Shown: positions 11,938-22,351 of the stretch, one piece after another
Position numbering within the stretch: the stretch's first letter is position 1
How the letters are laid out: each line of letters starts with the position of its first letter
Source: Anthonomus grandis grandis
Taxonomy: Eukaryota > Arthropoda > Insecta > Coleoptera > Curculionidae
Length of the DNA stretch: 64,000 nucleotides
Assembly: GCF_022605725.1 (NCBI RefSeq)
Contig: NC_065557.1
Location: 23,935,256 to 23,999,255, forward strand
Direction of reading: 5' to 3'
Notes under the pieces: generated by a model
Seen by the model: the letters and a program-made list of their open reading frames with translations, nothing else
Database searches by the model: none
Told to the model about the DNA's origin: nothing
Position numbers and translations under genes: made by a program

Positions 11938-13672
11938 CAGTGCATTTTTTTATCTCGGGTCATAGGGTTTTACGTGTAATATTTTCAACCCCATGTTAGA
12001 ACCTGTTCTATTTAATCGATAGGATTGAAACTTGGAACGAGTGAAGTTTAAGTTAACAGACTTTAAAAAATCCCATTATTTTGCAAAAAGCGAGAAGCCT
12101 ATTTAAAATACGTTTTTCTGATGAAAAAGGTTGTTTTTTTCTGCACCTCGTAACCTTCATTACCTTTACGCTTCAAAGCAGGTAGACAAATATCAGACAG
12201 TGACACAAAATAATTTTTTAATTGCTCCATTGAAATTGTTCAAAAACTCTTTAAAATGTCGATTTACACTACGGAGAAACGAATTGAGATGGTTTCAAAC
12301 TACATTAGAGGAATGTCGGCGCAAGAAGTGGTAGATAATTTTGCCGTGTCTTATCCTAACCGTCCCGTCCCGTCTAGATCAACTGCACAACGGTTTCATG
12401 AAAAATTTATTACGATTGGATGTATCGCCAGTTCTCACTTAAAACGAAAAAGAACCGAAACTGTAGTAGACGAAGAATTTAAAATGGAGGTATGCTTGGC
12501 CGTTGAAGAAAATCCAACAAATAGTCTTACTCAGTTTGCTGAAGTTACCGGAAAAAGTAGGAGTAGTTGCTATAAGGCAATCAGAAAAAAAAAATACAAA
12601 TCTTTTAAAGTTAGAAATGTTCAAGAACTCTTGCCTAATGATTATTTTCTTACAATGCTGTTTTGTGAACAGTGGATGGAACGAATTAACAACGACCCCA
12701 CGATTACAAACAAAATACTATTTTCAGACGAAAGTACTTTCTGTACAAATGGTACAGTCAACAAACAAAATACTCGAATATGGGCGCGAGAAAATCCTCA
12801 CGTCATCCAGGAAACGCATACCCAAACAAGACAGAAACTTAACGTGTGGGCAGGAATTCTTGGAGATCGAATAATTGGACCATTTTTCATAGAGGGTAGC
12901 CTGAATACTGCAAAATATTTAGAATTACTTCAGGTGCAGGTCATTCCCGCATTAGAAATGGAAGGAATCCCGCTGTTCAAAATGGCAGGATAATTTTTTA
13001 ACATGATGGAGCCCCCGCTCATAGTGCAGCGACTGTTACCGAGTTTTTGAATGCCACGTTCCCAGGACGCTGGATTGGACGTTTTGGGCCATCTAAATGG
13101 CCGGCACGAAGCCCTGATCTTTCGCCTTTAGATAACTTTTATTGGGGCTATCTATCATCGAAAGTGTTTGATATTGGTAGAGGCAGACCCAACAATATCG
13201 AAGAACTTCGTAATAGAATTATCGAGGCTTCGCGTACCATTACTCCCCGGCAGCTCCTAAATGTTAAAAGACATTTCTACTGTCTGGGCTTTTGTTTGGC
13301 TCAATTTGGAGGTCACTTTGAACAATTTATTTGAAAGGTTTTTTTTGTTTATTGTTAATTTTTGAAAATATGTTTTTGAGATTTTGAGGAAATTATTTTG
13401 TGTCACTGTCAGATATTTGTCTACCTGCTTTGAAGTGTAAAGGTAATGAAGGTTACGAGGTGCAGAAAAAGCAAACTTTTTCATCAGAAAAACGTATTTT
13501 AAATAGGTTTCTCGCACATTTTTTTGCAAAATAATGGGATTTTATAAAGTCTGTTAACTTAAACTTCACTTGTTCCAAGTTTCAATCCTATCGATTAAAT
13601 AGAACAGGTTCTGACATGGGATTGAAAATATTACACGTAAAACTTTATGACCCGAGATAAAAAAATGCACTG
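11938..13672 (+). mobile_element. Mariner-like element, 1,735 bp, with TIRs of about 270 bp
   Basis: The ends CAGTGCATTTTTTTATCTCG and GAGATAAAAAAATGCACTG are flanked by TA. The inverted arms extend roughly 270 bp inward (to about 12215 at the left and from about 13395 at the right) with few differences, including the shared blocks TTACACGTAAAAC, ATCGATTAAATAGAACAGG and CAAAATAATGGGA. Long arms are unusual for mariner (commonly about 30 bp) and recur in other elements in this window. One disabled transposase gene lies inside. Confidence 0.9.
12256..13334 (+). pseudogene. Mariner-like (IS630/Tc1 group) transposase, frameshift plus one stop
   Basis: The start MSIYTTEKRIEMVSNYIRGM opens an N-terminal helix-turn-helix, followed by a second HTH (FAEVTGKSRSSCYKAIRKKK). 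The first catalytic Asp is in ILFSDESTF. The body continues through NVWAGILGDRIIGPFFIEGS to a stop at 12991-12993 caused by a frameshift. In the next frame the original sequence resumes with a TAA at 12999-13001 where Gln is expected, then HDGAPAH (second Asp), WPARSPDLSPLD (third Asp) and the tail ending at the TGA at 13332-13334. I count 41 residues between the second and third Asp, as in the DD41D group. Two lesions in an otherwise full-length gene suggest moderate age. Confidence 0.85.
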
Positions 13673-13718
<46 letters not shown>

Positions 13719-13740
13719 CGGTTAAATAGTTTATTTCTTA

Positions 13741-15209
13741 AATATGACATATTAAATATTTGCATAATAATTTTTTTTTCTATAATATAAAATAAATAAA
13801 AGAATAAGAACAGTTATTAAATACTTTGACTTGTAAAAATAGCAGAGTCAACATTCATATAATTTCTTCCAAACAAGTCATAAAATTAATCTAACTAAAA
13901 TAATCACTTTATTTTCGGTAAAAAACAATAGGAACTAGAAATAAATTTAAAACCTAAAAAACTTGTTAAAAATTGAGAGGGTATTAGAAGATTATTGTTC
14001 ATAATAATGTTGTATAGTGTATAGTGTTCTAAAATAAACTACTATAATAGTTTATAAATGAGGTCTGTAAATAACGTTTTTATTCTTTTATATTTGAGGT
14101 ACAATTAAGGTGCCCTAAGCTAAAGTCGTAAATTTTACGAGGTAAATAATTTATATTTTTTATGGCAGTTGGAAAGTAATAAATATTTTTTAGACAGTTT
14201 TGAATATCTAAACACTATAATTGAGTATATTTAGTACGACCCGTGCTTATTAATAAAAGCTGTACAAACTTAAAAATATACAATGCAAATATAATCAGTC
14301 GACATCACCTGAATTTTCACTAGAGGTGATAAGTCTATTGTACTTAGGTCACGTTTTTACGACATAAAAGTTGTGCTCTATAAAACTAGAATAATATTTA
14401 TTAGTCATTTTGCATGGTGAGGAATCTAATTATGAATTTGTCTATAATCTAGTTACTGCAAAATAGTCTAAAAGTTTTACTTGGAAAGCGAAAATTTTAG
14501 TTAATGAGGAGAGTTAGCCAATTATTTTAAGCAGAACTCAAAAAATCTATAAAACTAAATGTATTATTTATGTCAAAGTTACATTTTCCCTTTCATTGGT
14601 TTTAAACGAGTTAGGTTAAGCCATTACGTAGTTGTTAAAAAGACCTACCGACAATTTTTAGGAAAACCTGCCTTATTCCAGGCAGAGAAAAGAGAATACT
14701 ATAAACACCGACAGCTAAGTTCGTATAAGAAAAGTAAATTAAAATTATCTGTTTAAATCACTAGAAGCCTAGTATTTAAATAGTATTTCTTAAATGTCAT
14801 AGAACCTATTAATGCAAGTTTGAATGACTTAACACAATTTTAATAAAACAATTTACTTAATCACTTTATTAAACAGGACAAATAGTTATTAGTGGTGTTC
14901 GTCATCCGCTTATAGATAGCTGAGATATAGATAGTTAGATAATGATTAAACATTCAAATGGTGAGATATTTTTATAAAGTTTTGCTTTGACACTTCATTT
15001 GAATCTAGAACAACATCCATAAAGGAAGTTGAACTAAAGATGTAACTAAATGCATGAAGAAATATGCGCGGAAGCCATACTTGCGATAGAAAGATGATCG
15101 CATGGATGATAGCTTGCAACTCCTGGCGTGGTAACCAGACACTTTAGTGAAGCAAATACAAATATGTAAATTTTAGCCAAGACAGATGCTGGGTAAAATA
15201 TAAATACAA
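13741..15209. other. AT-rich spacer with nothing recognised
   Basis: Only short open frames without family similarity. No RNA gene or defined repeat seen. Confidence 0.4.
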
Positions 15210-15715
15210 AAACTGGATTTTCTAAAACAGTGGCAACGAAAACTATGCCTACAATATCCAGACAGGCCTTACTGGATTTGCCGCCACTTGATGGTTCAAG
15301 GTGAAGGCTACATGATGAGATACAAAAAGACTCGATTTAACAGAACATAAAAGAATCCGGACAACCTATGAGAACAACACATTAGAAATAATGTCAGATC
15401 ACATGATTCCCAGATAAAACTTGAACCGCCATTCGAAGTTGCGTATCCAAGTGAAGAACAGTAGAACTACAGCGACCGTAGGATTCTTGAGGATCTAATC
15501 TCGTACACGAACGGATTAAAAACCGACGAAGGCGCGGGACCAAGACAAGAGATATTCTATCCATTAGGGAATCTTGTATTGCTCAAATGTGTAAAAGAGA
15601 ATAATAAGACAGCCTGGAATAAGTACCGGATTCTAATACTGTATGACAGCCAGGAAGCCAAAAAGCTAACCTAAGCGTTTAAGAGTCGGTAACAATGTAA
15701 AATTTGTGTGGCTCA
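15210..15715 (+). pseudogene. Non-LTR retrotransposon remnant: RNase H-like region
   Basis: In shifting frames I read a connector of the type RQALLDLPPLDG, then the opening RNase H strand (LISYTNGLKTDEGAGPR, compare YTDGSKT-GAG in the family), and later ILYDSQEAKKL (compare SDSQAALKAL). This order matches the end of ORF2 of R1/jockey-group elements that carry RNase H. Many stops and frameshifts are present. It abuts a different-looking RT fragment at about 15720, so two elements were probably joined here. Confidence 0.5.
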
Positions 15716-15727
15716 GGATACTGACTG

Positions 15728-16925
15728 TTGTGCGGCCAAATGCTATTCCTAGACGGACAATATTTTTACGGATTTTATTTTTTAATATATACAAATGATC
15801 TTATGTGCGCCACTGATGTCGATGTGGTGCAGTATGCTGATGACACGTCCTTGAACTTCAGTGAGAAAAATCGGGAAGCATGTATTGCTAGAATAAAAGA
15901 AGCCTGGATGGACTGGGAGGCTGGTTTATTGAAAATAACCTTATTTTAAATGTTGCAAAGACACAGATTGTTTATTTTTCACAACAGGAAACAGACTTTG
16001 CACTCACATGCGGGAACACAGTGATAGAAGCGGCTGAAAGTGTATTTTTTCTGGGGGTAGTTTTAGATCTGAACTGGAAAGCTCATGTGCAACCGGGGTT
16101 AGTAAATACAGCTATGCTCTCCGGGTAATGCATGGCAGTGTAGGTTGGCAAGCGGCGCTTACAGCGTACTATGCCTCTGTCCAGTCACAAATTGCATATG
16201 GAATAATATTCTGGGGAAACTCTGTGGATTCGAACAGAATTGTTATTTTGCAAAAGAGGTGCATCCGTATTGTGTTTGGTATGGACTATCGTGATAGCTG
16301 TAGAGGAGTATTTAAAGATACTGGCATTCTTACAATGTACAGTCTTTATATTCTGGAATCTATTAAGTTTCTAATTAATAACATTTAATTTTTTTCTGAT
16401 AGAAAAAGACAACATCAATATGAAACCAGGTTTAAGGACAATCTAATAATTGAGAAACCAATCTTTACATTGTCTTTAACATTCTAAAGATCTGGAATGT
16501 ACTCCCTGTTTCCTTTAGTCAGTTACCTCCCAGTAAGCTTGTTTGTAGGCTCAGGGCATTTTTGGGGGACAGGGCATAGGGGGAGGGAGCAGGGACTGCG
16601 GTATTGATGAGTTCTTTCAGGATGGTGACATGCATGAAGCGCTAAGTAAAGATCTAGAATAGGCTTACTTTAGATTCAGTTTCAGTTTTTATTCTGTACT
16701 GTTTGTGGTTGTATTGCTGTCAATGATGTTTTGAAATTGTAATTTTCATTTATCTATTTTATTTATTTAAATGTATTTTTGTAAGTTTTAAATTTTTCTA
16801 AGCTATTATAGCTAATATTTTAGGACACGGTCCATATCCCATCTGGGGTCTTGTAATGTTACGATTATTGTATGTAACATTGTAATATATTGTAGTATTA
16901 TGTTTTTGGGCTGAATAAAGAATAT
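15728..16925 (+). pseudogene. Non-LTR retrotransposon RT remnant (YADD) with 3' tail
   Basis: The RT palm is seen as FLIYTNDLM followed by VDVVQYADDTSLNFS (catalytic YADD at about 15832-15843). In other frames the thumb follows (YYASVQSQIAYGIIFWGNS, then ILQKRCIRIVFGM at about 16220-16290), ending near 16388. A 3' untranslated stretch runs to an AATAAAGAATATATATA end at about 16912-16930, a plausible 3' terminus. The fingers and endonuclease are absent, so it is 5'-truncated. CR1/jockey-like by motif order. Confidence 0.7.
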
Positions 16926-17384
16926 ATATATGGCAAAATGGGGCAAGATATTTTTTTTAATGATTTTAAAACTTAAGACTTCTTCTATGCTTGCTATTTC
17001 TAGACATTGGATTTCAAAATAAATTACTCAGTTAAGCTTAAGAGGCGTCCGGAGCGACCCGCGATTACACATTTCGTGATGTTTTTCTTCCAACGGTTCT
17101 GGGCCGGCCGACGCGACGTAAAGATTCTCTCGACAGCATCGTGCTAGCGAAAGACAGTGTAGTAGCTTATTAGCTAATAGAAATAGGCTTTTTTCATTTT
17201 GTTTGCTTTTAGAGGACCATAAACTTAATCAGGAAGGACTGCCAGTTCTGAGCGTCTTTGTTAAAAAAGTTGCCTTTATTGTTAAAAAAACCTGCGCCTA
17301 GCCTTTACATTTTGAAATTTTCTGTATAAAATTTTTTGATCGCTCTATACGACAGCCCTACAAATAACAACATAATAATCATCA

Positions 17385-17733
17385 GATTATTTAAAAGACG
17401 GGTCGATACGATCCTCTAAGGAAATAATTTATGCGTTTGCCTCCAATAAACTTACAAACTATGGAATTGTAGTGCTCCGCCAAATTATTATCCATACTTA
17501 AAATTAAGCTGGATGTATTCGCTAGGACTCGTTCAAGACGAATCTCGAAATCCTAAAAGAGGTCTATTCTTTTCAGAAATATAATTGTATAAGCGTTTCA
17601 ACCAAACACCGTCAACGGTAACGCAAGGTATTCCATTGTTATCAATATTCCTTTCCCTTATGGCAATTTTGGCTTCTTCCTTCGCTGCAGCCTCCATTAA
17701 CTTCCACGCACCTTCACAAATCATTATGGACAT
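17385..17733 (-). pseudogene. Mutator-like (MULE) transposase fragment
   Basis: On the minus strand, GAWKLMEAAAKEEAKIA, then IDNNGIPCVTVDGVWLKR, matches the insect Mutator-like transposase family (typically D-x-G-IP-x-C-T-V-x-x-DG-x-W-x-KRSY). About 60 codons downstream the same family continues as MDNNLAEHYNSIVCKFIGGK and RINYFLRGSYR, near the C-terminal half of the catalytic domain. The region between is deleted or scrambled and no complete DDE set remains. A GC-rich block at about 17040-17140 (CGTCCGGAGCGACCCGCG) could be a leftover terminal repeat. Confidence 0.6.
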
Positions 17734-17767
17734 ATTAATAAATTAATTATTTTCTTAAATTTGGGGT

Positions 17768-18600
17768 CTAGTTGACCGGGTAGTGGAACTTACCACCCAG
17801 AGTAAAATATTAGCTGAATTAAATCAGATTCTGATTTTGAAAAATTATTGGAAAAAGAATCAGTGATCATTCTTCAGACTCTGAAGATCTACAGTTGTCT
17901 CAGTGAGTACAATGTCTGATGACGCAGAAGTCATTTTGTACCGACTAAAGTTAGTGCTGTCAAAACAACTAGACAAAATATCGATAGGTTCTTGGGTGGT
18001 CGTATAATATTCAACTAAAAAGTCATATATCTACTAGTATCCATAATGAAGTAAAATTAAAATAAAAAAAATAAAAATCTTTTAAAGTTTTTGTGACTTG
18101 AAACAAAAGACGTTGGTGAAGTATTTTTGACATTAAAAAGGTTTTAAATTCACCTCAGATATGTAGAAGAGGTGAATTTTATTTCACAAATGACTTATCA
18201 TTTAATTTAATCTAAACCTAAATGATTTTTTTTTTGTTATTTTGTTTCAAGATGTTGTGTTAATATTTCTATATATTTACTTATTCTAAGCCTGTATTTA
18301 AAAAAAAGGTGGTCAACTTCGCCTATCGATATAATGAAAGTGAAATATCATGCAAGTTCAATGGCCGGTCAAGTTCACCCCAATACGGGGCGAAGTTGAC
18401 CATTATAGTTTTTATTTTTTTAATACCTTAAAACCTAAATAAATAACGCATATTATATTATGGGTCTTTACTAATATAAGTATTATTAATATTAGTAAAG
18501 ACTCATAATATAGGCTATATATACGTTATTTTTTTAAATACTATTAAAGATAATTCTTTCTTCCAAAGTTCAAAATTGGTCAAGTTCACCCCGTTTTACG
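17768..18600. repeat. Region with GGTCAA(G/C)TTC(G/A)CC motifs, possible pogo-type MITE
   Basis: Related motifs occur at about 17772 (AGTTGACC), 18308 (GGTCAACTTCGCC), 18364-18378 (GGTCAAGTTCACCCC), inverted at 18385-18400 (GGGGCGAAGTTGACC), and at 18577-18591 (GGTCAAGTTCACCCC). Motif repetition near the ends resembles the binding-site layout of the pogo element at 3319-5818. An acidic, Ser-rich reading (ISDHSSDSEDLQLSQ, about 17859) could be a pogo C-terminus. No catalytic sequence is present. Confidence 0.35.
18442..18530. repeat. Imperfect hairpin, arms about 37 bp
   Basis: AATAACG...TATTATGGGTCTTTACTAATA (18442-18477) pairs with TATTAGTAAAGACTCATAATA...CGTTATT (18492-18530) with a few mismatches. 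It lies inside the GGTCAA-motif region and may be the core of a palindromic MITE. Confidence 0.65.
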
Positions 18601-18609
18601 GTACCAAAT

Positions 18610-20175
18610 TTAATATGCTCCATACTATATATTATCAGGTATATATCAGACAAACTTCTAAGAGTTTCATGCTCATCACTATAAAACGAGGAAGTTTTAT
18701 AAAAAATATATAAATTAAAAATAATCCTATTCATGTATTTATATGATGCTGTAAAGAATGTATACTTATAATATTTTAAACATATCTAAGTCATTATAAA
18801 AATAAAAACTTACTTTTAAAGCTAGGTATTTATGATTTATGAAAAATGTTAAAATTGAATTAAATTTGTAACATTTTGTCAACTAAGTGGTTGATAGTTC
18901 TAAAATAAGTTTAAAAATTAGTTACATATATTTAATTTGGAATGTTAATAAAAATTAAAAACAATAAATTTCAATATAATTTTAGGAGAAAATCTCCCTC
19001 AAAAAAAACTACCTCTTCGAGCTTTTTTTTCAGATATTCCTAGGGATTGCAGTATTTATTCATTTTAAACCTATATGATAATAGGTCTTCTGGTCCTTTG
19101 TCTTTGTGAGGGTATTTTATCTTGCCACTACTAATTCATTTTTTTGAAAAGTGTTCAAATAAAATATTCTTATAATTACTTGTAGAATAATGGGCAGTCT
19201 ATAATTTTTGCGTCTAACAAATAGGAAGGAGTTTTTTTCAAAATTTTGAATTTTTAAAAAAAATATTGACCAATATTCACATATAAAATTTTTTTTTATT
19301 ATAAGCCTTCCAAATGAAAATGTTTTTTATTTAAAATATTATAATAAATATGTTTTTATAATAATATAAAATATTATAAATATTCAAAGGCAGATAGAAA
19401 AATGGTAATTCCTGTAAATTTTACTTATTTTTTTATGTTAAAAATTTTATTGCCTTTATACATTGACTATAACCTTTTGCCACACCCTGAATAAATTCTA
19501 TTTTGCAAACTTTGCTCCTCATAGAAAAAAGTTACCTATTAAATTAAGTTGCAAGTTTATACATTATGGAATTTGAAAGATTTCTTATATTTTATTTAAT
19601 ATTTTAACAAGCATATAAAACTATTAATTTTGATTGTGTAAATTTGATAATGTGATGTTTTTTCAATAATCTCTTCATAATATAGTGATACATTTGTGAA
19701 TATTTCACCCTTTGTTGTTCCTTCTGTAATTTTAACTTGTTGCTTCTTGCATTGTTGATAGTTATTTAATTTATAATATTTACTAAGGAACATTACTAGT
19801 GAATTGAGTATGCAGTAATTTCTTAGTGATATTATTAGATTTTTTCGAACTGAAAAAACCCTAGCTCACAAAATTTGTTCTTCACACAACAAAGTTCTTA
19901 ATTTAATTTTATATAAAGTTTATACATTTATATTTTAATATATACATTTTAATAAAGTTTATACATTATGGAATTTGAAATTTTTTTTACAATAAAATCT
20001 CTTACTATATATAGCTGCGATGTTTGCGATCTCACGTCACCTAGGAATTAGTCATCCTGTTAATTAAATCGAATTTTAAAAGAATCTATCTATCTATAAC
20101 TTCATTGATATTATGCTCTACTAAAAAATTTGTAAACTTTTTATTTTGATAAACGAATTCACAATTGTTACTGGC
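18610..20175. other. AT-rich spacer; short direct repeat only
   Basis: AGTTTATACATTATGGAATT occurs at about 19554 and again at about 19958. No other structure or gene is recognised. Confidence 0.4.
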
Positions 20176-20179
20176 TTAG

Positions 20180-20640
20180 AGAAATGTGCAACGAAAATCC
20201 TTTAAATTTTATCGACCGATGAAGCTAGTTTTTCTATTTGCATATATTATTGGTCCCAGGAAAACCCTCACTGGATGTGGATCACCAAAATAGGTGAAAT
20301 ATCAATGTGCAGTGTGGAGTATTGGGAAATAGAAATATTGTTAAATATGATAAATGTGATATAAACATGATGGTTGCCCAGCACATTATTATTAAAGACC
20401 GCGTGACTTTCCAAGTCACAGTTACCCAGATCCTGGATTCGAGGTCTAGTTTGTTTCCATAGCCACCTAGATCTGCCGATCCACGTCCACACGTCCCACA
20501 ATAGGTAATAGAATATATGATAGAGCGTGTTCAAAATGCTATATTCCATACCTCAAGCGAAAGCAGTAGGAGAGAGAGGAGAAGAACAGTTGTTACAGTT
20601 TGTAGGGAAAAAATTGAGAACTGTATTTTACAAAATGGTG
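20180..20640 (+). pseudogene. Mariner-like transposase fossil
   Basis: Fragments in family order but in different frames: LSTDEASFS (first Asp region, about 20213), YYWSQENPHW (about 20245), VWSIGK- and GVLGNRNI-like text (about 20310-20330). Further on come PPRSADPRP (about 20463, compare WPPRSPDLTP) and a basic C-terminal tail. Frameshifts are frequent and TIRs are not recognisable. This is an old member of the same broad group as the other mariner-like genes here. Confidence 0.45.
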
Positions 20641-21800
20641 AATATGTATTTGTAAACTTTGTTTTTGTTAAAGTTTTTGTTTTTTGATTATAATCCATTA
20701 AAAATGCTTTAAATACCCGTATTAGGCGTCAAAAATTCTTCTTCAAAATAATAGTTTTTAGTTCAAATGACGCGTCATATCAATTTTACTAAAAACTTTT
20801 AGATACTGCTGGATGCAGTATTTAAAAGTACTTACATTTCACTTTTAAACAAGCCTAAATTGAACAAAAGTCTTTTAAAAGTTATAACCGTTTAAACAAT
20901 TATACTTTCACTACCTTCCCCTACTTTATGAAGGTCGGTACGCCAATGAGTCATTGACCAAAATAATTGAAAATATTCCAGGGTTTGTACATATGTTAAA
21001 AGAAAGGTACCTTAAGATGAAGTTTTCCGAAAAAAAATTAAATTTGAAATATTGATCTTTTGATTACGCTCTCTAGTAGCTAAACTTTGGGCTTAAAAAT
21101 ATCCAGGATTTTCTCGTGGCCACTTTGATAATGTCAAAAAAAATTCCAATGATGTGAGATTGATAGTTTCTGAGATACAGCCGCTCTCCAGGCTTAGTAA
21201 AACACCCTGTATAGCTTAAGGATATAGGATGGTTAAATATGTTTAAACGTCGAAAATTACATTTTGTTCTCTCAGTTACAAAGTTTTAAAATTTAAAACA
21301 CCTTCATTTTTATACAGATGTGTTTCGAATAAATACCCCTGCGCCGACGCTTTAGACAATTACACCCACTAATTGTTCTGCGACATGAAAAAAAACTTTT
21401 TAAAAGAAGTTTTTCTTATAATCTGGTCAATAATGCTAAAATTTATATTATCCTGTGTGACCTTTAAAAAACAAATTAAAGAATTATTATTCTCTCGCAA
21501 GTAAAAATAATACACATTTATTGATAATTAATGCATTAAATATGTGTACATATGGTTGCTTCATACCTCTTGTATTCATAATTTTTTTCACTTTGAATCG
21601 TTATTCTTTTAATTATTGTTAACAGGTACTTAATATTTCATTAGGCCAAAACGATTTCTGTCATCGCTTAAATCGCTCGGCTGCATTGACATAGCCTTTT
21701 ATTTTTCATGTTCTCTTAATTTATATTTTTAATAATCGTATATATTTTTATAGATCTTTCATGAGAAATAATAAATTTTGTTTATTATTATTATTAATAT
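20641..21800. other. AT-rich spacer with one MITE-like end
   Basis: AAACACCCTGTATA at about 21200-21214 has the CACCCTG-TA form of mariner/MITE ends in this window. The matching left end was not found. Confidence 0.35.
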
Positions 21801-21854
21801 TATTAAAATTCTTGCAGATTTCCCTGACTTCTGGCGCCGATTTTTCAACTGCGT

Positions 21855-22340
21855 CATTCTAGATGTGGCCAGCCATAACATTTCTCCAAATATCTTACCA
21901 GGTGGTCGTAGACTTCTTGGTTTTCAGGAAACATTCTTTGCAGGATCACTTCTAACGTAAGGGAAGTCGCCTTCTCCCTGAATGATTAACCGTTTACTTT
22001 TGCAATGGCTTTAAATTAACGCTGATCAATATTTTATGATATGATATATGATATTTTATGATTCTATCAAATTTAGGCGGTTTGAGGTGCATGAGCCCAA
22101 TAAATTCGGTATTGAGGCAAACTTCGCTTTTATTCTCTACTGCTGAAAGTCTACAGGGCAGCTCATCAAATGTATTGACATATTTAATGTTGCGATTCTG
22201 TTCTGCACTTCCTGGATCCTGTCCTCCATCAATGGTAGAATCAGCTTTAACAATAAAGAAGATTTTTCTAAAATCCAAATTGGCATTGTTTCCCAAAATT
22301 TTTTTTAACCCAATTTCTTTCTTAATTTTCCTAAGAAAAG
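21855..22340 (-). other. Unidentified coding-like region, minus strand
   Basis: Two stretches look like real protein but match nothing I know. The first, 22296 to 21994, has a hydrophilic 100-codon frame with FRKIFFIVKADSTIDGGQDP, then FDELPCRLSAVENKSE. The second, about 21975 to 21850, reads LTLEVILQRMFPENQEVYD then HLVRYLEKCYGWPHLE. An acceptor-like TCATTCAG precedes the second. Codon use is less AT-biased than the surroundings. They may be exons of a host gene or the remains of a transposon. I do not assign a function. Confidence 0.3.
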
Positions 22341-22351
22341 AAAATCTTTAA

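Larger units (their letters stand above)
11720..13740. repeat. TA-rich palindrome hosting the 11938-13672 transposon
   Basis: AAATAAACTATTTAACCGAT (about 11729-11748) is found inverted as ATCGGTTAAATAGTTTATTT (about 13717-13736). Between them lie (TA)n tracts at about 11765-11935 and 13675-13714, with the mariner-like element between the tracts. Before insertion the site was probably a palindrome with a long (TA)n centre. Confidence 0.65.
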
